Source of the DNA: Thermoplasmatota archaeon
Lineage (GTDB): Archaea > Thermoplasmatota > Thermoplasmata > RBG-16-68-12 > JAGMCJ01
Direction of reading: 5' to 3'
Length of the DNA: 13,387 nt
Assembly: GCA_022848825.1 (NCBI GenBank)
Contig: JAJISH010000301.1
Coordinates: forward strand, 1-13,387
Shown: positions 5,365-12,734 of the stretch, piece by piece
Numbering within the stretch: the stretch's first letter is position 1
Layout: each line of letters begins with the position of its first letter
Made by a program: the position numbers and the translations under genes
The notes under the pieces: generated by a model
Databases searched by the model: none
Seen by the model: only the letters and a program-made list of their open reading frames with translations
What the model was told of the DNA's origin: nothing

Positions 5365-6174
5365 GTGAAGCCGCGAGAGATAAGGAGAACACTGGAGAAG
5401 CTGGGAATGAGGGCCTCGCGGAGGCTCGGGCAGAACTTCCTCACCGATGAGGAGATCGCCCACCGCCAGATCTCCTTGGCGGAGCCGCTCGGGGAAGACA
5501 TCGTCCTCGAGATAGGTCCCGGGCTCGGCGTCCTCACGGCGCCCCTGCTCGAGAGGTCCCGCGAGCTCGTCGCGATAGAGAAGGACAGGAGGCTCGGGGC
5601 GTTCCTGAAGGACCGCTTTCCCGACCTCGACCTCATCGTGGGCGACGCGCTCAGGGTGGACATCCCGCCATTCCAGAAGGTCGTCTCGAACCTGCCCTTC
5701 GAGATCTCCTCACCGATAACGTTCAGGCTGCTCGACATGGGCTTTCGAAAGGGCGTGCTCATGTACCAGAAGGAGTTCGCGGAGCGTCTCGTCGCCAGGG
5801 AGGGGCAGAAGGCGTACTCGAAGCTCTCGGTCGTCGTCTCCTACCGCGCGGACGCGAGGATCGTCGAGACCGTCCCGAAGGAGAGGTTCTTCCCCGTCCC
5901 GAAGGTCGACTCCGCGATCGTGGAGATCGTGCCCAGAGACCCGCCCTTCCGCGTGGAGAACGAGGACCACTTCCTCAAGCTCGTGGACGCCCTGTTCAAG
6001 CATCGCAGGAAGAAGATGGGCAATTCCGTCCTGCTGCACTGGCGGGACCTCTTCGAGACCGAGGACGAGGCGAGGAGCCATCTGCGGGACGCGGAGTGGT
6101 CCGACGAGAGGGTGGAGAAGCTGAGTCCCGCCCAGATTGCGGGGATTTCCAACGGAATCATAACGAAAGGTTAA
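5365..6174 (+). CDS. ksgA: Archaeal 16S rRNA dimethyladenosine transferase (KsgA/Dim1)
   Basis: A 269-residue SAM-dependent methyltransferase that dimethylates two adjacent adenines in the 3'-terminal helix 45 of 16S rRNA late in small-subunit assembly. Motifs in order: LGQNFL at 21-26, the SAM loop EIGPGLGVLT at 49-58, the acidic IEKD at 71-74, GDAL at 93-96, the catalytic NLPF at 109-112 (most relatives have NLPY or NIPY) and FFPVPKVDSAIV in the C-terminal half. The C-terminal substrate-binding domain is complete. I chose the GTG at 5365 because the TATA box is placed for transcription to begin there; the ATG at 5326 would add 13 residues that family members lack. It is divergent from the DUF2085 cluster and about 50 bases before the coiled-coil gene. 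Confidence 0.93.
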   Translation: MKPREIRRTLEKLGMRASRRLGQNFLTDEEIAHRQISLAEPLGEDIVLEIGPGLGVLTAPLLERSRELVAIEKDRRLGAFLKDRFPDLDLIVGDALRVDIPPFQKVVSNLPFEISSPITFRLLDMGFRKGVLMYQKEFAERLVAREGQKAYSKLSVVVSYRADARIVETVPKERFFPVPKVDSAIVEIVPRDPPFRVENEDHFLKLVDALFKHRRKKMGNSVLLHWRDLFETEDEARSHLRDAEWSDERVEKLSPAQIAGISNGIITKG

Positions 6175-6180
6175 TCTAAT
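6165..6180 (+). promoter_or_regulatory. Likely promoter of the coiled-coil gene
   Basis: CGAAAGG (BRE-like) is followed by TTAATCTAAT, overlapping the ksgA stop codon. A start site about 26 bases downstream would give a leader of roughly 20 bases before the ATG at 6224, with a weak AGGATGG site at 6209-6215. Confidence 0.5.
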
Positions 6181-6223
6181 ACAAGCCTCGATTAGCGGTT
6201 GCCACCCAGGATGGTTCGGCCAC

Positions 6224-7090
6224 ATGGTTAGAAAGAAGAGCAAGTCCGAGCTTGACATAGCCGAGATCAAGTACAGGTCCCTTCTGGACAAGCGAGACGA
6301 GGCCAACGCAGAGGCCAGCGTGCCCAAGGACGAGAGGAACACTCTGAACGCGCAGAAGCGGGAGCTCATAGACGAGATGCAGGAGCTCAAGAAGAAGCGC
6401 GATTCGCTCGTCGCGGAGATGCGCAAGCACAAGAGCAAGAGGAACGAGCTGCAGAAGCGGGCGAAGGAGCTCATCGGTCTCAGGAAGGGGAAGAAGAGGG
6501 ACTTCAAGACGAGCCTGCCCGTGGAGATAGACAACATGCGCCAAGAGATCCACAAGCTCCAGATGAGGCAGGAGACGACGGCGCTGACCCTCCCGAAGGA
6601 GAACGAGCTGATCGACGCGGTAAGGGTCAAGAAGAAGGATCTGGACGAGCTCGAGGAGGTCTACGAGGAGCAGAAGAAGCTCATCCTGGAGATGGAGGGC
6701 GTCGACGACACGATCACGGAGTTCTTCAAGAAGGCGGACGAGGAGCACGAGCTGGTCGTGAAGCTCTCAAACGCGGCGCAGGAGATCCACGAGACGATCG
6801 TGGTCCAGATAAAGGAGATCTCCCATCTCATCGCGGAGTCCGACAAGAAGCACAAGGAGTTCCTGAAGATAAGGGAGAGGGCCGACCACTTTCACAACAG
6901 GGCCCAGGAGATGAGGCAGAAGATACTCTCCGAGAGAAAGGAGAAGCGCAAGGAGATGGCGGAGGCGAGGAGGGTACTCAAGGACCAGAACCTCGCCGCC
7001 CACAAGGCTCTTTTCGACGAGGAGAAGCTGGACGAGGACGCGGCGAAGGCCCTGGAGACCCTGCTCAAGGAGGGAAGGGTCGAGAGATGA
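6224..7090 (+). CDS. Archaeal coiled-coil protein (COG1340-like)
   Basis: A 288-residue protein, almost all charged helix. Heptad-like runs of E, K, R and L extend from about residue 9 to 260, with interruptions near 90-105 (GLRKGKKRDFKTSLPVE) and near 155-165 (EGVDDTITEFF). The pattern includes KRDELNAE-like, RAKELIGLR and RERADHFHNRAQEMR segments and ends with a short acidic helix EEKLDEDAAKALETLLKEG. This matches the conserved archaeal coiled-coil family COG1340, whose function is not established; an SMC-like or scaffold role is only a guess. It is a soluble protein without zinc or nucleotide motifs. The next gene begins four bases after its stop, so the two are likely co-transcribed. Confidence 0.8.
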   Translation: MVRKKSKSELDIAEIKYRSLLDKRDEANAEASVPKDERNTLNAQKRELIDEMQELKKKRDSLVAEMRKHKSKRNELQKRAKELIGLRKGKKRDFKTSLPVEIDNMRQEIHKLQMRQETTALTLPKENELIDAVRVKKKDLDELEEVYEEQKKLILEMEGVDDTITEFFKKADEEHELVVKLSNAAQEIHETIVVQIKEISHLIAESDKKHKEFLKIRERADHFHNRAQEMRQKILSERKEKRKEMAEARRVLKDQNLAAHKALFDEEKLDEDAAKALETLLKEGRVER

Positions 7091-7094
7091 TCAA

Positions 7095-8204
7095 ATGAAG
7101 GCGGTCGTGCTGGCGGGAGGGGTCGGAGAGAGGCTGAGACCGCTCACGGATGCGAGGCCGAAGCCCCTCATAACGATTGCTGGAAGACCGTGCATCGACT
7201 ACGTGATAAGGTCCCTCGTGAAGGCCGGCTTCAAGGAGATAGTCGTCACGACCGGCTACATGTCGGACCACCTCATCAAGGAGATCGGGGACGGCGTGGA
7301 CTACGAGGCGGGGATACTCTACTCCTTCGAGGAGAACCCTGCGGGCACCGCGGGTGCCGTGAAGATGGTCGCGGACTTCCTCGACGACACGTTCGTCGTT
7401 GCGAGCGGCGACGTGCTCGCGGAGGTCGACATGAAGGAGCTCTATGACTACCACAAGAAGAAGGGCGCCACCGCGACGATGGCCCTGACGGAAGTGAAGG
7501 ACCCGACCCAGTTCGGGATAGTGCAGCTCGACGATGAGGACAGGATAATCAGGTTCATGGAGAAGCCGAAGAGGGACGAGGTGTTCTCCAATCTCGTGAA
7601 CGCCGGGATATACATACTCGAGCCAGAGGTGTTGAACTACATCCCGGAGAGGGAGATGTTCGACTTCTCGAAGAACGTGTTCCCCGCATTGCTGAAGGAG
7701 GGCGTCCCGCTCTACGGGAAGCGCCTCAAGGGCGTGTGGGTGGACATCGGCAGGCCGCTCGATGTGATAAACGCCAGCCTCGAGATCATCAAGAGGGAAG
7801 GACAGGAAGTGGAGATCGAGAACGCGAGCGTGAAGGGCCCCGTGATACTGGGAAGGAACGTGGTGTCCGAGAAGGGCGTGCGGATAATCGGGCCCGCCTA
7901 CGTGGGGGACAACGTCTTCCTGGGCCGTGGTGCCTTGGTCGACCGGTCCTGCGTCTACAGCGACGTCTTCGTCGACAGGGGCGTCGTCCTCTCCCTCAGC
8001 GCCGTGATGGCGGACAGCAAGATAGGCTGGCAGAGCGAGATCGACCGGAGCATACTCTCCACGAACAGCAACGTGGAGGAGGACGTCAAGATCGTGCGCA
8101 GCATAATCGGGGACGACATGACGGTGAAGGCGCACTCGAGGATCGAGGACGCGAGCCTCTCCCCGCCGAAGAAGGCATTCCTGACCGCCCAAAGAAAGTT
8201 ATAG
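7095..8204 (+). CDS. Sugar-phosphate nucleotidyltransferase with left-handed beta-helix domain
   Basis: A 369-residue enzyme that couples a sugar 1-phosphate to an NTP, giving an NDP-sugar and pyrophosphate. The N-terminal nucleotidyltransferase domain (about 1-230) has LAGGVGERLRPLT at 6-18, RPKPLI at 21-26, NPAGTAGA at 81-88, the metal-binding D106 in VASGDV, MEKPK at 155-159, NAGIYI at 169-174 and D217 in VDIGRP. Residues about 240-350 form a hexapeptide-repeat left-handed beta-helix (repeats such as VILGRNV, IIGPAYVGDNV, VEEDVKI). The closest groups are archaeal GDP-mannose pyrophosphorylase-like and glucose-1-phosphate/UDP-GlcNAc pyrophosphorylase-like enzymes; the exact sugar and nucleotide are not determinable here. 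Products would feed glycan or glycolipid synthesis. The start follows the coiled-coil gene's stop by four bases. Confidence 0.88.
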   Translation: MKAVVLAGGVGERLRPLTDARPKPLITIAGRPCIDYVIRSLVKAGFKEIVVTTGYMSDHLIKEIGDGVDYEAGILYSFEENPAGTAGAVKMVADFLDDTFVVASGDVLAEVDMKELYDYHKKKGATATMALTEVKDPTQFGIVQLDDEDRIIRFMEKPKRDEVFSNLVNAGIYILEPEVLNYIPEREMFDFSKNVFPALLKEGVPLYGKRLKGVWVDIGRPLDVINASLEIIKREGQEVEIENASVKGPVILGRNVVSEKGVRIIGPAYVGDNVFLGRGALVDRSCVYSDVFVDRGVVLSLSAVMADSKIGWQSEIDRSILSTNSNVEEDVKIVRSIIGDDMTVKAHSRIEDASLSPPKKAFLTAQRKL

Positions 8205-8205
8205 A
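8191..8205 (+). promoter_or_regulatory. Promoter of the cation:proton antiporter
   Basis: AAAGAAA (BRE-like) is followed by GTTATAGA at 8198-8205, overlapping the end of the nucleotidyltransferase gene. Its centre is about 31 bases before the ATG at 8233 and about 22 before an alternative TTG at 8224. Confidence 0.55.
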
Positions 8206-8232
8206 CGCACGCATATTCGGCGATTGAGTCCC

Positions 8233-9690
8233 ATGGTGGATGTTGTTCTGGGTTTCGTCGCCATAGGCGCCATCATTTTCATAGGCTTTTTCGCTCGCCT
8301 CATCTTTGAGAAGACGAAGGTCCCGGACATCCTCATCCTCGTGGTCCTCGGCCTGTTCCTAGGGCCCTTCCTCCTGAATGTGTTCGGCGTGGAGCTCGTC
8401 CCGGCGGACATCCTCGAGCTCGTCACCCCGCCGTTCGCGGCGCTCGCGCTGGCGATAATCCTCTTCGACGGCGGCCTGAACCTCAGCTTCGACCTCGTCG
8501 TCAGGAAGCTCAAGGTCTCCATAATCCACACCTTCACGGCATTCATCCTCACCGTGCTGACGATAGCGCTCGTCGCCCACTTCGTGTTGGGCTATCCCAT
8601 CAGCGTGGGTCTGCTGCTCGGCAGCATCCTCGGCGGGCTGAGCGGGGCGGTTGCCGTCACGACGGTCAGGACGATGCGGCTGACCGAGGACACGAAGACG
8701 CTGCTCACTCTGGAATCGGTCCTCTCGGACGTCCTCTGCATCGTCGTCGCCCTGGCGATAATGGAGTACATGAAGGGTGGGACGGGCGACAGCATAGAGG
8801 TGGCACTGGGCAGCCTTTCCGCGGCATTCTTCGTGGGTGCGGGGATGGGCGTTGTCTTCGGGGTGATCTGGCTCCTCATCCTGACGAGACTCTACGGCAA
8901 GCCCTTCTCCTTCATGATAACGCTGGCGGCCCTGCTCATCCTCTACGGTGGTGTCGAGTACATGGGCGGGAGCGGAGCGATGGCCGCGCTCGTGTTCGGG
9001 ATAGTGATTGGGAACAAGGATGAGTTCGGGAAGCTGTTCCGGATACAGACGAAGTTCCATCTGGACGAGAGGATCGTCCAGTTCCACTCGGAGCTCTCGT
9101 TCCTCATACGCACGTTCTTCTTCGTGCTTCTGGGGCTGAGCTTCACGTTTGCGGTAAGAGGTCAAGTGGACGTGGTCTCGCACATCCCGTTCCTATCGGA
9201 CCTCGACCGGACGCCCACTCTGTTCCTCATAGGCACGGCGCTGGTCTTCGTCATGATAGCCCTCTCGAGGTACATCAACTCCTTCCTCACCGTCGCCATC
9301 CATCCGGAGAGCAGGGACGACCAGACGGCCATCTCGACGATGATGGGGAGGGGGGTCGCCGCCGCCGTGTTGGCCACTCTCGCGTTCACGATACCGGCCT
9401 TCACTGACGTCAATGCCGCGGGCTACGCGAACTACCACGGATTGATGGCCCCGTACCAGTCCCAGTTCCTCAACCTGAGCTTCCTGATCATCCTGAGCAC
9501 GGTGATAGCGACGACGATCGGCGTCTTCCTCAGCGAGAAGAGGGACACCGGGAAGACAGAGCTCGAGCTCGCAAGGGAGAGGCTCGTGTCGAAGAAGAAG
9601 ATCGAAGAGAAGAAGAGCTGGCAGAAGCAGAAGGCCGAGCTGAGGCGTCAGAGGATTAGGATCAAGAAGCAGATGAAGAATCAGAAGTAG
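8233..9690 (+). CDS. Cation:proton antiporter (CPA1/NhaP-like)
   Basis: A 485-residue membrane protein with about twelve or thirteen hydrophobic segments over the first 430 residues. It begins VDVVLGFVAIGAIIFIGFF; FDGGLNL (78-84) and TLLTLESVLSDV (156-167) are typical of monovalent cation:proton antiporters. E161 and D166 probably take part in ion and proton exchange. The usual first acidic residue of the crossing helix (SATDP in NhaP) is replaced by LSGAVAV. The last 55 residues are a very basic, charged cytoplasmic helix (KKKIEEKKSWQKQKAELRRQ, then RIRIKKQ), perhaps a sensor or interaction tail. The ATG at 8233 fits the TATA box; a TTG at 8224 would add three residues. Sodium or potassium export for pH and salt balance is the likely role, and the ion is not known. 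Confidence 0.87.
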   Translation: MVDVVLGFVAIGAIIFIGFFARLIFEKTKVPDILILVVLGLFLGPFLLNVFGVELVPADILELVTPPFAALALAIILFDGGLNLSFDLVVRKLKVSIIHTFTAFILTVLTIALVAHFVLGYPISVGLLLGSILGGLSGAVAVTTVRTMRLTEDTKTLLTLESVLSDVLCIVVALAIMEYMKGGTGDSIEVALGSLSAAFFVGAGMGVVFGVIWLLILTRLYGKPFSFMITLAALLILYGGVEYMGGSGAMAALVFGIVIGNKDEFGKLFRIQTKFHLDERIVQFHSELSFLIRTFFFVLLGLSFTFAVRGQVDVVSHIPFLSDLDRTPTLFLIGTALVFVMIALSRYINSFLTVAIHPESRDDQTAISTMMGRGVAAAVLATLAFTIPAFTDVNAAGYANYHGLMAPYQSQFLNLSFLIILSTVIATTIGVFLSEKRDTGKTELELARERLVSKKKIEEKKSWQKQKAELRRQRIRIKKQMKNQK

Positions 9691-9928
9691 CTTGCGGGAT
9701 GAGGGGTCTGCATGACTTCGCAGATCAGAAACCGAGCAGTTCCTTCCCGGCGCCATCCCACCGGTATCGGAACGGGACGAGAATGGTCAAAGGACGGAAC
9801 TCCAGCTGGAGCGATGATGTGATATCCGTCCGAGGGATGTTTCATCTTCTGCCTGTCCCTCCTTTGGAAGGTCATGGACGGAATGTCGATATCTCTTCTG
9901 GAGGAGAACAGAGAATCCCAACGTTCAC
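9691..9928. other. Convergent intergenic region with palindromic repeats
   Basis: This region lies between the 3' ends of the antiporter and the ArsB/NhaD gene. CTCCAGCTGGAG at 9800-9811 is a perfect 12-base palindrome. It sits between GGACGG (9792-9797) and CCGTCC (9826-9831), and GGACGGAA returns at 9876-9883. GATATC occurs on both sides (9821-9826 and 9888-9893). No T-run follows, so a terminator is not claimed. No convincing gene is seen. Confidence 0.5.
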
Positions 9929-11212
9929 CTAGAGATAGGTGATCACGAGCAGGATGTTGACCACGATGATGCAGATTATCGTGACAGGCAAAGCAGACTT
10001 CATGTATTCCGACCAGCTGATATTCAATCCGTGCTTCTCGGCCACCGACAGACCAACGACGTTGGCAGACGCTCCGATGGGGGTCGCATTCCCACCGATG
10101 TCGCAACCAAGAGCAGTGCTCCAAGTCATCGGGCCGAGGGGGCCGGTTCCTTCCGCGGCCAAGCTCTGCAACACTGGAACCATCGCCGCTGCAAAGGGTG
10201 CGTTGTCAAGCAATGCCGAGAAGAGAAAGGAGATCCATAGCAGCATGGTTAGCAGGACCAACAGGTTACTTCCCGCCACTCCGGTCACCCAAGAGGCCAC
10301 GTCGGACAAGACACCTGTTTTGTCCAGACCCCCGACGACGATGAACAGCCCGGCGAGGAATAGAAGCGTGTGCCAGTCGATCTTCTCCACCAGGTCTGGC
10401 ATGTCCTTGCCGCCGAGTATGAGTACGATTGTTGCACCGAGCATCGCCACGAAGGCGACTAGGAGATCGAGCAGGTGATGCAGCACGAGCAGTGTCACGG
10501 TGAATGCGAAGACAATCAGCGAGATGCGGAGAAGCCGCATATCTTTGATAGCCGAGGCGGGCTCGAGCTCTTCATGTTCCTTCGCGAGGGCCTCTAGGTC
10601 TACGTGCAGGGTCGTCCCTCCGCGGCGTTTCAGGAGATAGGCAAACAGACCCACGTTGACGAGGAACACGACAACAGCGATGGGGCCTGTGTTCACAACG
10701 AAGTCCTGGAAATTGAAACCCAACGCAGTGCCCAGGATGATGTTGGGAGGGTCGCCCACCATCGTGGACGCGCCCCCTATGTTGGCCGATGTGATTGCGG
10801 CTATGAGGAACGGTCCTGCACGCATTTTCAGGATATCGCACACCTCGATTATGAGGGCGGCCATGAACACGAGGACTGTGATGCTGTCCATGAAGGCTGC
10901 GAGGACGGCCGAGAGAGCGGAGAAGGCTATGAAAATGCGGAGGGGCCGAAACTTGCTCCATTTCAATGCATGGAGACCGACCCACCTGAAGAAACCGCTC
11001 TTGGAGAGAGCAGCAATGAGGACGAACATCCCGAAGATCAGGCCGAGAGCCTCCCATTGGATGACCTCGAGAATCCCGCGTTCGTCAAGTAGGCCGAGCC
11101 CCACCACGAGAACGGAGCCGAGGAGAACGGCGGTCGTCCTGTGGACCCTTCTCGAAAGGATGAGGGCGTAAACGACGACTAGTATTGAGACCGCAAGAAT
11201 CTTCTCTATCAA
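9929..11212 (-). CDS. ArsB/NhaD-family ion transporter
   Basis: A 427-residue integral membrane protein of the ion transporter superfamily that includes NhaD sodium:proton antiporters, ArsB arsenite pumps and the P-protein permeases. Two inverted-repeat signatures are clear: TSANIGGASTMVGDPPNIILG at about 140-160, and SALLDNAPFAAAMVP plus GCDIGGNATPIGASANVVG near the C-terminus (about 335-395). An acidic cytoplasmic loop (HVDLEALAKEHEELEP, about 204-219) divides the two halves. No arsenic-resistance genes flank it, so a sodium:proton or organic-anion role is at least as likely as arsenite export. The start is a TTG at 11212, since the nearby upstream ATG at 11217 is out of frame and stops at once; a TATA box at about 11249 leaves a leader of about ten bases. 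Confidence 0.87.
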   Translation of the reverse strand: MIEKILAVSILVVVYALILSRRVHRTTAVLLGSVLVVGLGLLDERGILEVIQWEALGLIFGMFVLIAALSKSGFFRWVGLHALKWSKFRPLRIFIAFSALSAVLAAFMDSITVLVFMAALIIEVCDILKMRAGPFLIAAITSANIGGASTMVGDPPNIILGTALGFNFQDFVVNTGPIAVVVFLVNVGLFAYLLKRRGGTTLHVDLEALAKEHEELEPASAIKDMRLLRISLIVFAFTVTLLVLHHLLDLLVAFVAMLGATIVLILGGKDMPDLVEKIDWHTLLFLAGLFIVVGGLDKTGVLSDVASWVTGVAGSNLLVLLTMLLWISFLFSALLDNAPFAAAMVPVLQSLAAEGTGPLGPMTWSTALGCDIGGNATPIGASANVVGLSVAEKHGLNISWSEYMKSALPVTIICIIVVNILLVITYL

Positions 11213-11244
11213 TCCATCCCTAGCGGACTCGTATGTCGAATCGG

Positions 11245-11258
11245 TCTAAAAACTTAGC
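11245..11258 (-). promoter_or_regulatory. TATA box of the ArsB/NhaD gene
   Basis: On the minus strand GCTAAGTTTTTAGA is centred about 37 bases before the TTG at 11212, predicting transcription from about 11223 and a short leader carrying AGGGATGGA. Confidence 0.5.
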
Positions 11259-11286
11259 GATTCCGGCCTGTGCGCCCGTGTGAGAA

Positions 11287-11401
11287 GTGCAACGATTATT
11301 AGCCTGTGGCGGGAGGGAGAAGGACGGCCATTATGGTTGGAACCGGAATGGTGCCAAGAGGAGAGGTCGGCATAATCATCGCAATGAACGGCCGGATCTA
11401 G
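11287..11401 (+). pseudogene. Remnant of a KefB/NapA-type (CPA2) cation:proton antiporter
   Basis: Read from 11330, the plus strand gives IMVGTGMVPRGEVGIIIA and then runs into a stop at 11399-11401. The string G.GM(I/V)PRGEV..I.A is a hallmark of the last-but-one part of CPA2-type antiporters. Just upstream the same protein appears to continue one frame away (LLACGGREKDG, 11296-11328), so one extra base near 11329 would explain a frameshift. In the direct frame there is a stop at 11300-11302. Only about 35 codons of a gene normally near 400 codons survive; the rest has been deleted and nothing similar is seen elsewhere in the window. It runs opposite to its neighbours, and its final stop overlaps the stop codon of hutI. 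Chance similarity over this signature is unlikely, but the span is short. Confidence 0.72.
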
Positions 11402-12732
11402 CTTTCCCTCTTGTGAATTATCTCTCCGTTCTTGATTACTGTCTCGACGCAGTTCCCGTCGAACTTGTAGGGGATGTGGAGATAGTCAGGGATGTCGAGC
11501 ACGAGAACGTCCGCGACCTTTCCAACGTCCAGACTTCCTATCTTCCCGCCCCGTCCGAGGGCGTACGCTGCGTTGATCGTGGAGGCCGCTATCGCCTCTT
11601 CGGGCGTCATCCTCATCTTGTAGCAGGCCAGGCTGATGACGGTCTGCATGGATGTGACCCAGCAGTTCGGATTGAGGTCGCTGGCAATCGCGACGGGTAT
11701 CTCCATCTCGATCATCCTCCGAGCGTTGGCGAATCTCTCTTCCATCGACAACAGTGGAACGGCGGGAAGCAGAACGGCGACGACCCCGCTCTCGGCCATT
11801 CTCACCATGTCCTCCTCAGATGTCCGCAGCAGGTGGTCCGCGGTTATGGCGCCGACCTCGGCGGCCACGCGGGCCCCTCCGCTGGATGTGAACTCGTCAG
11901 CGTGAATCTTGCTCTTCAGACCGAAGGTCTGCCCCTTCTCCAGGATCCTAATGGACTCTTCGGGGGTGAAGTACCCTTCCTCACAGAAGACGTCGCAGAA
12001 CTCGGCCAGTCCCGCCTTGGCGGCGGCGGGTATCATCTCCTCCTCGAGAAGAGAGATGTAACCGTCCCTGTCCTCGGCGTACTCCTCGGGAAAGGCGTGC
12101 GCTCCCAGGAACGTGCGCACGATGTCAACTGGATGCCTCTTATCGAGGTTCTTTGCAGCGGTGAGCATCTTAATCTCGTCAACCGTCGTGAGCCCGTAGC
12201 CGCTCTTGGCCTCTATCGTGGTCGTTCCGTTGAGAAGCATCTGGTCCAGTCTCCCGCCGGCCTGGTGGATGAGCTCGGACTCGGAAGCCGCTCTCGTCTC
12301 CCGAACGGTCCTCTGGATCCCCCCGCCTCTCTCCGCGATCTCGAGATAGGATGCTCCCTCGACCTTCCAGGAGAGCTCGCTCGCCCTCTGTCCCGCAAAG
12401 ACCAGGTGCGTGTGCGGGTCGACGAAGCCAGGCATCACTATCTTGCCCGCGGCGTCGATCACCTCATATTCGCGCTCGGACCTCCCCCGCATCAGGTCCT
12501 CGTACCTGCCGACGCGCTGTATCCTGCCTCCTGCGATCAGGACGGACGCGTCGGTCTGGATCCCCAGTTCTCGCATCTCTGCCCCTCGCAGCGGGCGCCC
12601 CCTGTCAGGGGAGAGCGTCACGACCTGCTCTGCGTCCCTTATCACGATGCCCTCTGCAGCCCTGGCCCTCGACGATGTCGGTCGAGCGGCCCGCTCTTTC
12701 GGTAACATGATCTTGTGCGCCCTATCGCTCAT
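11398..12732 (-). CDS. hutI: Imidazolonepropionase (HutI)
   Basis: A 444-residue amidohydrolase that opens the ring of 4-imidazolone-5-propanoate to N-formimino-L-glutamate, the third step of histidine degradation. Metal and active-site motifs are present: PHTH with H107 and H109, KSGYGL at 176-181, H212 in FLGAHAFP, HADEF with H277, H300 in TADHL, and D352 in SDLNPNCW. The family's conserved start (EGIVIRDAEQVVTL) comes only after about 26 residues, so this protein has an N-terminal extension (MSDRAHKIMLPKERAARPTS). The ATG at 12732 is supported by a perfect GGAGGTG site five bases upstream, so the extension is probably translated. An open frame continues upstream to 13167 but is the shadow of the kinase gene. 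The gene follows a mevalonate kinase gene by two bases; hutH and hutU are not in the window. Confidence 0.94.
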   Translation of the reverse strand: MSDRAHKIMLPKERAARPTSSRARAAEGIVIRDAEQVVTLSPDRGRPLRGAEMRELGIQTDASVLIAGGRIQRVGRYEDLMRGRSEREYEVIDAAGKIVMPGFVDPHTHLVFAGQRASELSWKVEGASYLEIAERGGGIQRTVRETRAASESELIHQAGGRLDQMLLNGTTTIEAKSGYGLTTVDEIKMLTAAKNLDKRHPVDIVRTFLGAHAFPEEYAEDRDGYISLLEEEMIPAAAKAGLAEFCDVFCEEGYFTPEESIRILEKGQTFGLKSKIHADEFTSSGGARVAAEVGAITADHLLRTSEEDMVRMAESGVVAVLLPAVPLLSMEERFANARRMIEMEIPVAIASDLNPNCWVTSMQTVISLACYKMRMTPEEAIAASTINAAYALGRGGKIGSLDVGKVADVLVLDIPDYLHIPYKFDGNCVETVIKNGEIIHKRES

Positions 12733-12734
12733 TC

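Noticed and set aside
6211..6231. Six-codon frame overlapping the start of the coiled-coil gene
   Set aside because: It arises from a chance near-duplication of ATGGTT; nothing supports an upstream regulatory peptide.
9681..9845. Possible 54-residue minus-strand gene in the convergent gap, with GGAGG 12 bases before an ATG
   Set aside because: The site spacing is long, the product resembles nothing known, and the frame ends inside the antiporter gene.
9929..11212. Arsenical pump arsB in an ars operon
   Set aside because: No arsR, arsA, arsC or arsM lies beside it, and the motifs are shared by the whole superfamily, so only the superfamily name is given.
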